NCBI GenBank assembly: GCA_025928435.1
Contig: JAICJM010000145.1
Location: 1-10,203 of the forward strand
Length of the DNA stretch: 10,203 nt
Direction of reading: 5' to 3'
From: Thermoleophilia bacterium
GTDB lineage: Bacteria > Actinomycetota > Thermoleophilia > Gaiellales > JAICJC01
This document shows, in pieces, positions 6,771-10,203 of this stretch. The translations under genes were made by a program, and so were the position numbers. Within the stretch, counting starts at the first letter, position 1, and every line of letters starts with the position of its first letter. Under the pieces are notes generated by a model. The model saw nothing but the letters and a program-made list of their open reading frames with translations. It made no database searches and was not told where the DNA came from.

Positions 6771-7915
6771 GCCGCGTGTGCGTGGTCGGCGCGGGCGGCA
6801 TCATCGGCCCGGCCATCGTCGCGACGCTCGCCGGGGAGGACGCGGTCTCGGAGATCGCCTGCCTGGACGTCGACGGGGAGCGGGCCGCCGAGGTGGCGGC
6901 CGCCCGCGGCGGCGGCAAGGCGATGGGCGCGGCGCTCGACATCCGCGACGCCGGCGCCGCGAAGGAGGCGCTCGCCGGCGCCGCCGTGCTCGTGAACACG
7001 GCCGCCTACCGGGTGAACCTGGCCGCGATGGAGGCTGCGCTGCACGCAGGGACGCACTACATCGACCTGGGCGGGCTCTTCCACGTCACCCGCGAGCAGC
7101 TCGGCCTGGACGAGCGGTTCCGCCGGGCCGGACTGCTGGCCGTGCTGGGCATGGGCTCGACGCCGGGGAAGACGAACGTGATGGCGGCGCGCGCGGTCGA
7201 GCTGCTCGGCGGCGAGGTCGAGCGGATCGTCGTCGCCGCATCCGGGCGCGATCCCGATCCGCCGCCCGGGCCGCTCGTCGCCCCGTACGCCGTCGAGACG
7301 ATCCTGGACGAGCTGACGATGCCGACTCCGGTCGTCCGCGACGGCGAGGTGCGGATGCTCGAGCCGATGACCCCGGCCGGCGTGGTCGAGTTCGGCGACC
7401 CGGTCGGCCCGGCCGAGACGGTCTTCACGATCCACTCGGAGATGGCGACGTTCCCGGCCAGCTTCGGCGCCCGCGACGTCGGCTTCCAGCTCTCGCTCGA
7501 CCCGGCCTTCCTGGCCAAGGTGCGGCTCCTGGCGGAGCTCGGGCTCGCATCGACGGAGGCCGTCGAGGTGGACGGGAGCGCCGTCGCGCCCCGCCGCCTG
7601 CTGCTCGAGCTGCTCCGGCGGCTGCCGCGGGCCGAGCCGTCGCGGCGGACGGTCGGCGTGCACCGCATCGAGGCGTACGGCCCGTCCGGGACGGCGGTGG
7701 TCGAGTGCGTCACCCGCGCCGTCGAGGGGCTCGGCTTCGGCGGCGGCATCGCGTCGACCGCCTGCCCGCCCGCCGTGGTGGCGGCGATGATCTGCCGCGG
7801 CGAGCTCGATGCCCGCGGCGTCGTCCCGAGCGAGCGGTCGGTGCCGTTCGGCCCGCTGTTCGAACGGTTGCGCGCGTACGGCGTCGAGGTGCGGGAGGAG
7901 GCGCGGGCGGCGTGA
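6767..7915 (+). CDS. Saccharopine-dehydrogenase-like NAD(P)-binding oxidoreductase, substrate unknown
   Basis: The 382-residue protein opens with a Rossmann fingerprint, VCVVGAGGIIG at 4-14, and an acidic residue at the end of the second strand (CLDVDGERA), as in NAD(H) enzymes. A VLVNTAAYRVN stretch and a GTHYIDLGGLF stretch follow, then GMGSTPGKTN. These are the usual landmarks of the saccharopine dehydrogenase superfamily. That superfamily includes saccharopine reductase, carboxynorspermidine synthase and L-lysine 6-dehydrogenase, all of which act on amines or form C-N bonds, which suits this locus. I cannot choose among them. The start is GTG 6767, overlapping the regulator stop (GTGA), with GGAG 8 nt upstream. 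The in-frame ATG at 6710 lies inside the regulator gene and is rejected. The stop overlaps the hydrolase GTG in the same way, so these genes are tightly coupled and probably act together. Confidence 0.82.
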   Translation: MSRVCVVGAGGIIGPAIVATLAGEDAVSEIACLDVDGERAAEVAAARGGGKAMGAALDIRDAGAAKEALAGAAVLVNTAAYRVNLAAMEAALHAGTHYIDLGGLFHVTREQLGLDERFRRAGLLAVLGMGSTPGKTNVMAARAVELLGGEVERIVVAASGRDPDPPPGPLVAPYAVETILDELTMPTPVVRDGEVRMLEPMTPAGVVEFGDPVGPAETVFTIHSEMATFPASFGARDVGFQLSLDPAFLAKVRLLAELGLASTEAVEVDGSAVAPRRLLLELLRRLPRAEPSRRTVGVHRIEAYGPSGTAVVECVTRAVEGLGFGGGIASTACPPAVVAAMICRGELDARGVVPSERSVPFGPLFERLRAYGVEVREEARAA

Positions 7916-8727
7916 CCGTCCGCGTCGCCGTCGGCCAGACGCCGCTCACGGCGACGCTGGACGAGGCCGTGCCGGCGGCCGTGGCCGCGATCGAGGAGGC
8001 CGCGCGGCTCGGGGCGCGGGTGCTGTGCCTGCCGGAGACGTGCCTGCTTGGGCACCGCTCCCAGCCCCGCGCGGTGCCGGACTACACGGCCCCAGAGCTC
8101 GAGGCCGCGGTCGACGCGGTCGCGGTGGCAGCCGGTCGTGCGGGCGTCGTCACCATCGTGGGCGCCGAGCGGCCGACGGCCGCGGGCCGCGAGATCGTGG
8201 CCGTCGTGGTCGACATCGACGGGGGCCGGCTCGGCGTACAGGCGAAGACGCAGATCGACCCGTCCGAGGAGCGCGACTACGTCCCGGGCAGCGGCCGGCA
8301 CGTCTTCGAGGCCGCCGGCATCCGGTTCGCCGTCGTCATCTGCCACGAGGCCTTCCGCTACCCCGAGCTGGCCCGCGCGGCGGCACTCGACGGCGCCCAG
8401 GTCGTGTTCGTGCCCCACTTCGTCGTCACGGACGACGGCTCGCTCGCCCGGCAATGGTGCGACGCGGCCAACCCGTACAACGAGAAGGCCCTCCTCTGCC
8501 GCGCCCTCGAGAACACGGTCTACGTCGCGGCCGCGAACGCCGCGGCGCCCGACCAGGGATCGGCCAGCTGCGTCATCTCGCCCGAGGGCGCGCTGCTCGC
8601 GCAGGTGCCGTACGGCCGCTCCGGGGTCGCCGTCGCGGACATCGACCCGGCCCGCGCGGACGGCCTCATGGCGCGCCGTTTCGCGCCCGAACGGAACCGC
8701 CGTGAACCGGGGACTGTCCCCGCTTGA
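7912..8727 (+). CDS. Nitrilase-superfamily carbon-nitrogen hydrolase
   Basis: The 271-residue cytoplasmic amidase-type enzyme has the full Glu-Lys-Cys triad: Glu42 in LCLPETCLLG, Lys112 in VQAKTQIDPSEERDYVPG, and nucleophile Cys144 in VVICHEAFRYPEL. The accessory Glu lies near 119-120. The length and the YVPG motif fit the amidase, carbamoylase or omega-amidase branches better than true nitrilases. N-carbamoylputrescine amidase would suit a putrescine locus, but omega-amidase or beta-ureidopropionase activity is equally open. The start is GTG 7912, overlapping the upstream TGA (GTGA), with GGGAGGAG at 7893-7900. It is the last gene of the operon. The last five residues (GTVPA) and the stop codon come from an inverted-repeat element at 8709-8741, so the native C-terminus may have been altered. 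Confidence 0.88.
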   Translation: MTVRVAVGQTPLTATLDEAVPAAVAAIEEAARLGARVLCLPETCLLGHRSQPRAVPDYTAPELEAAVDAVAVAAGRAGVVTIVGAERPTAAGREIVAVVVDIDGGRLGVQAKTQIDPSEERDYVPGSGRHVFEAAGIRFAVVICHEAFRYPELARAAALDGAQVVFVPHFVVTDDGSLARQWCDAANPYNEKALLCRALENTVYVAAANAAAPDQGSASCVISPEGALLAQVPYGRSGVAVADIDPARADGLMARRFAPERNRREPGTVPA

Positions 8728-8741
8728 CGGGGACAGTCCCC
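8709..8741. terminator. Perfect inverted repeat (GGGGACTGTCCCC / GGGGACAGTCCCC), probable operon-end structure or REP-like element
   Basis: The 13-nt arms at 8709-8721 and 8729-8741 are perfect reverse complements. G8722 and C8728 add a fourteenth pair, leaving a 5-nt loop that contains the hydrolase TGA. Each arm is also nearly palindromic (GGGGAC-T-GTCCCC), so two smaller hairpins could form instead. There is no T-run after the stem, so if it terminates transcription it does so without the classical tail. The position between the catabolic operon and the leuA promoter suits an insulator. The compact symmetric form also resembles a dispersed repetitive palindrome. Which of these it is cannot be settled from one copy. 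Confidence 0.7.
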
Positions 8742-8762
8742 ACGCTGCGCGCCGGTTCCCGT

Positions 8763-8792
8763 TTGACGGATCAACCTTCGCGCACCTATGCT
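8763..8792 (+). promoter_or_regulatory. Sigma70-like promoter for the leuA leader
   Basis: TTGACG at 8763-8768 (five of six matches to the -35 consensus) is followed after 18 nt by TATGCT at 8787-8792 (four of six matches to the -10 consensus). It lies just after the inverted repeat and is the best-formed promoter in the window. Transcription would start near 8798-8800, leaving a leader of about 215 nt before leuA. Confidence 0.65.
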
Positions 8793-8803
8793 GTGCGAGA
8801 GAG

Positions 8804-8917
8804 ATGCCGAGCTACGCCTGCACAGAGAGGACATTCGCCCGCTCCCCGCTGAGCGGGCGTCCTGTCGGGCGCTCAACGGACAACCTCCTCGGCCTTCTCC
8901 TCATCCTCGCCCGCTAG
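8804..8917 (+). CDS. leuL: Leucine-rich leader peptide of leuA (37 aa)
   Basis: The small ORF starts at ATG 8804 and stops at TAG 8915. Its C-terminus reads [11 protein letters not shown], with six leucine codons (five CTC, one CTT) plus one isoleucine among eight codons at 8885-8908, just before the stop. Leucine-rich leader peptides ahead of leuA are classic sensors of charged leucyl-tRNA. The first two CTC codons lie within the segment that is complementary to the leuA ribosome-binding site. The start is less certain than the end. ATG 8804 is the only in-frame ATG, GTG or TTG, but it has only GAGAGAG directly abutting it and would lie about 4-6 nt from the predicted transcription start, so translation may be nearly leaderless. 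The product itself probably has no function. Confidence 0.72.
   Translation: MPSYACTERTFARSPLSGRPVGRSTDNLLGLLLILAR
8836..8859 (+). promoter_or_regulatory. Hairpin inside the leader ORF, upstream of the Leu codons
   Basis: A perfect 9-bp stem pairs 8836-8844 with 8851-8859 around a 6-nt loop. It lies within the leader ORF, about 25 nt before the first leucine codon of the run. It may slow or pause polymerase so that the first ribosome catches up, as pause hairpins do in attenuators. That role is inferred. Confidence 0.5.
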
Positions 8918-9005
8918 GGCGAACGACTTGGCCTACGCGCCGGCCTTCGGCGCACACGCACCCGAGTCCCGACGGGAGAGTTGCGCTCTCCCCCAGCCGA
9001 GGAGG
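8884..9005 (+). promoter_or_regulatory. Candidate leucine-responsive element sequestering the leuA ribosome-binding site
   Basis: CCTCCTCGGC at 8884-8893, which contains the first two leucine codons, is the exact reverse complement of GCCGAGGAGG at 8996-9005, the leuA ribosome-binding site. The 10-bp helix would enclose three local hairpins: 8907-8912/8917-8922 across the leader stop, 8937-8942/8948-8953, and 8974-8980/8986-8992. A short hairpin at 8967-8970/8974-8977 competes with the last one. In the inferred model, leucine scarcity stalls the leader ribosome on the Leu codons, covers 8884-8893 and frees the leuA site. With ample leucine the ribosome reaches TAG 8915, leaves that segment exposed, and the site is masked. 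Translational leucine control of leuA by leader elements has been proposed for actinobacteria. Confidence 0.6.
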
Positions 9006-9006
9006 A
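8999..9006 (+). promoter_or_regulatory. leuA ribosome-binding site
   Basis: GAGGAGGA ends about 8-9 nt before ATG 9015, a strong site with normal spacing. It fixes the leuA start and is the target of the long-range pairing with the leader Leu codons. Confidence 0.85.
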
Positions 9007-9014
9007 TCCCGCTG

Positions 9015-10203
9015 ATGGCAGTACCCACGGACACCGTCCGCATCTTCGATACCACGCTCCGCGACGGCGAGCAGTCGCCCGGCATCGCGTTGTCGGCTCC
9101 CGAGAAGATCGAGATCGCCCGCCAGCTCGACCGCCTGGGGGTGGACATCATCGAGGCCGGGTTCGCCATCTCCTCCCCCGGGGAGCGTGAGGGCATCCGC
9201 GCCGTCGCCGAGGCCGTCGACTGCGTCGTCGCGTCGCTCGCGCGCACGAACGACGAGGACGTCGACGCCGCCATCGAGTCGCTCCAGGGCGCGCGCAACC
9301 CGCGCATCCACGTCTTCATCGCCACCTCCGACATCCACATGGAGCACAAGCTGCGCATGACCCGCGCGCAGGTGCTCGAGGGCGCCGACCGGGCCGTCCG
9401 CCGCGCGAAGGCGTTCTGCAGCGACGTCGAGTTCTCGTGCGAGGACGCGACCCGCAGCGACCCCGACTTCATGGCCGAGGTCGTGCGCACGGCGATCGCC
9501 GCCGGCGCGACCACGATCAACATCCCCGACACGGTCGGCTACACCGTGCCCGAGGAGTACATCGAGATCCTGAACGGCCTGCGCCGGCGCGTGCCCGAGG
9601 TGGATGGGGTCGTCCTCTCGGTGCACTGCCACGACGACCTGGGCCTCGCGGTCGCGAACTCGCTGGCCGGCGTCATGGCGGGCGCCCGCCAGGTCGAGGC
9701 GACCATCAACGGGATCGGCGAGCGGGCCGGGAACGCCTCGCTCGAGGAGATCGTGATGCTGCTCGCGACCCGCGCGCCGCGCTACGGCCTCCGGACGAAC
9801 CTGCGCACCGAGGAGATCACCCGCACCTCGCGGCTGGTCTCGCGCCTGACGGGCTACGTCGTGCAGCCGAACAAGGCGATCGTGGGCCGCAACGCATTCG
9901 CCCACGAGGCCGGGATCCACCAGCACGGCGTGCTGGCGAACCGGCGCACCTACGAGATCATGGACGCCGAGTCGGTCGGCCTGCAGGGCTCGGACATCGT
10001 GCTCGGGAAGCACTCGGGCCGCCACGCGCTGCGGCAGGCGTTCGCCGACCTGGGCTTCACCATCGAGGGCGACGACCTCAAGCGCGCCTTCGCCCGCTTC
10101 AAGGAGCTGGCCGACCGCAAGGGCAAGATCAGCTCGCTCGACCTCGAGGCGATCGCGTCCGACTCGCTGCGCGACCGCGAGGAGCCGTACAAGCTCGTGC
10201 GAC
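9015..10203 (+). CDS. leuA: 2-isopropylmalate synthase (partial, C-terminus beyond the right edge)
   Basis: The first 396 residues of the first committed enzyme of leucine synthesis are present. It condenses acetyl-CoA with 2-oxoisovalerate in the cytoplasm. The catalytic TIM barrel starts with [13 protein letters not shown] at 11-23, where Arg16 and Asp17 are active-site and metal residues. [10 protein letters not shown] and [12 protein letters not shown] follow. The metal-binding HCHDDLG is at 204-210 and [14 protein letters not shown] at about 232-245. The subdomain part is seen in [20 protein letters not shown] and GKHSGRHAL. The sequence follows E. coli LeuA closely along its length, so it is the short LeuA type. 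The C-terminal leucine-binding allosteric domain would lie beyond the edge. Homocitrate and citramalate synthases share the barrel, but the close match and the leucine-rich leader favour LeuA. It has its own promoter and is unrelated in function to the catabolic operon. Confidence 0.95.
   Translation, partial: MAVPTDTVRIFDTTLRDGEQSPGIALSAPEKIEIARQLDRLGVDIIEAGFAISSPGEREGIRAVAEAVDCVVASLARTNDEDVDAAIESLQGARNPRIHVFIATSDIHMEHKLRMTRAQVLEGADRAVRRAKAFCSDVEFSCEDATRSDPDFMAEVVRTAIAAGATTINIPDTVGYTVPEEYIEILNGLRRRVPEVDGVVLSVHCHDDLGLAVANSLAGVMAGARQVEATINGIGERAGNASLEEIVMLLATRAPRYGLRTNLRTEEITRTSRLVSRLTGYVVQPNKAIVGRNAFAHEAGIHQHGVLANRRTYEIMDAESVGLQGSDIVLGKHSGRHALRQAFADLGFTIEGDDLKRAFARFKELADRKGKISSLDLEAIASDSLRDREEPYKLVR

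Noticed and set aside
6641..7663. Minus-strand open frame opposite the end of the PucR gene and the oxidoreductase
   Set aside because: Composition is typical of an antisense shadow, with no start signal or motif.
7057..8454. Long minus-strand open frame opposite the oxidoreductase and hydrolase genes
   Set aside because: Low-complexity Ser/Arg/Pro composition, no recognisable motif, and it spans two real genes whose catalytic motifs are intact.
8719..8769. Two similar 12-mers (CCCGCTTGACGG and CCCGTTTGACGG) as a regulatory direct repeat
   Set aside because: The first is part of the inverted-repeat loop and the second holds the -35. One mismatch in 12 over a GC-rich region is weak evidence, though a decayed repeat copy is possible.
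8793..9014. T-box riboswitch for leuA
   Set aside because: The conserved T-box antiterminator sequence and specifier-loop layout are not visible. The Leu-codon leader and pairing with the ribosome-binding site account for the region.
8788..9015. Alternative 75-codon ORF across the leuA leader, ending at the leuA start
   Set aside because: Its ATG overlaps the promoter -10, it has no ribosome-binding site, and its composition is Arg/Pro/Ser-rich. The Leu-rich frame explains the region better.
8901..10025. Minus-strand open frame opposite leuA
   Set aside because: The plus strand encodes LeuA with all catalytic motifs. The antisense product is Val/Asp/Gly/Arg-rich and unrecognisable.
1..10203. 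Mobile elements, CRISPR arrays, tRNA or rRNA genes
   Set aside because: No transposase or integrase, spaced repeat array, cloverleaf or rRNA-like stretch was recognised on either strand.

Overview
The window is strongly GC-rich. Codons end almost always in G or C, several genes start at GTG or TTG, and neighbouring genes overlap by 4 nt (ATGA or GTGA). Together these suggest a high-GC Actinomycetota chromosome. A deep-branching lineage such as Thermoleophilia is a guess from gene style only. There are no mobile genes, RNA genes or CRISPR arrays, and all coding regions look intact apart from those cut by the window edges.

Layout. (1) Positions 1-4086, minus strand: one operon read right to left. 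It encodes a GabT-like class III aminotransferase, then a PotA-like ABC ATPase, a PotD-like lipoprotein binding protein and a PotB-like permease that runs off the left edge. (2) Positions 4087-4223: a 137-nt divergent promoter region. (3) Positions 4224-8727, plus strand: a second operon with a different class III (omega-amino) aminotransferase, a PucR-family regulator, a saccharopine-dehydrogenase-like oxidoreductase and a nitrilase-superfamily carbon-nitrogen hydrolase. The last three are very tightly packed. (4) Positions 8709-8741: a long perfect inverted repeat that overlaps the end of the hydrolase gene. (5) Positions 8742-9014: a regulatory leader with a sigma70-like promoter and a leucine-rich leader peptide. 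(6) From 9015 to the right edge: leuA, 2-isopropylmalate synthase, cut by the window.

How it fits together. The two divergent operons look like one uptake-and-catabolism locus for polyamines or related omega-amino compounds. The ABC system imports the amine. The two aminotransferases would remove terminal amino groups, with the GabT-like enzyme most simply acting on GABA. The hydrolase could open an amide or carbamoyl group, and the PucR protein would sense the substrate. The true substrate cannot be read from sequence. The role of the saccharopine-dehydrogenase-like protein is the least certain part, and no aldehyde dehydrogenase is visible.

The most striking signal is in the leuA leader. 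A short ORF ends in a run of six leucine codons within eight, and its first two leucine codons lie inside a 10-nt segment that is the exact complement of the leuA ribosome-binding site. This suggests leucine-responsive control of translation: a ribosome stalled on the Leu codons would keep the leuA ribosome-binding site open.
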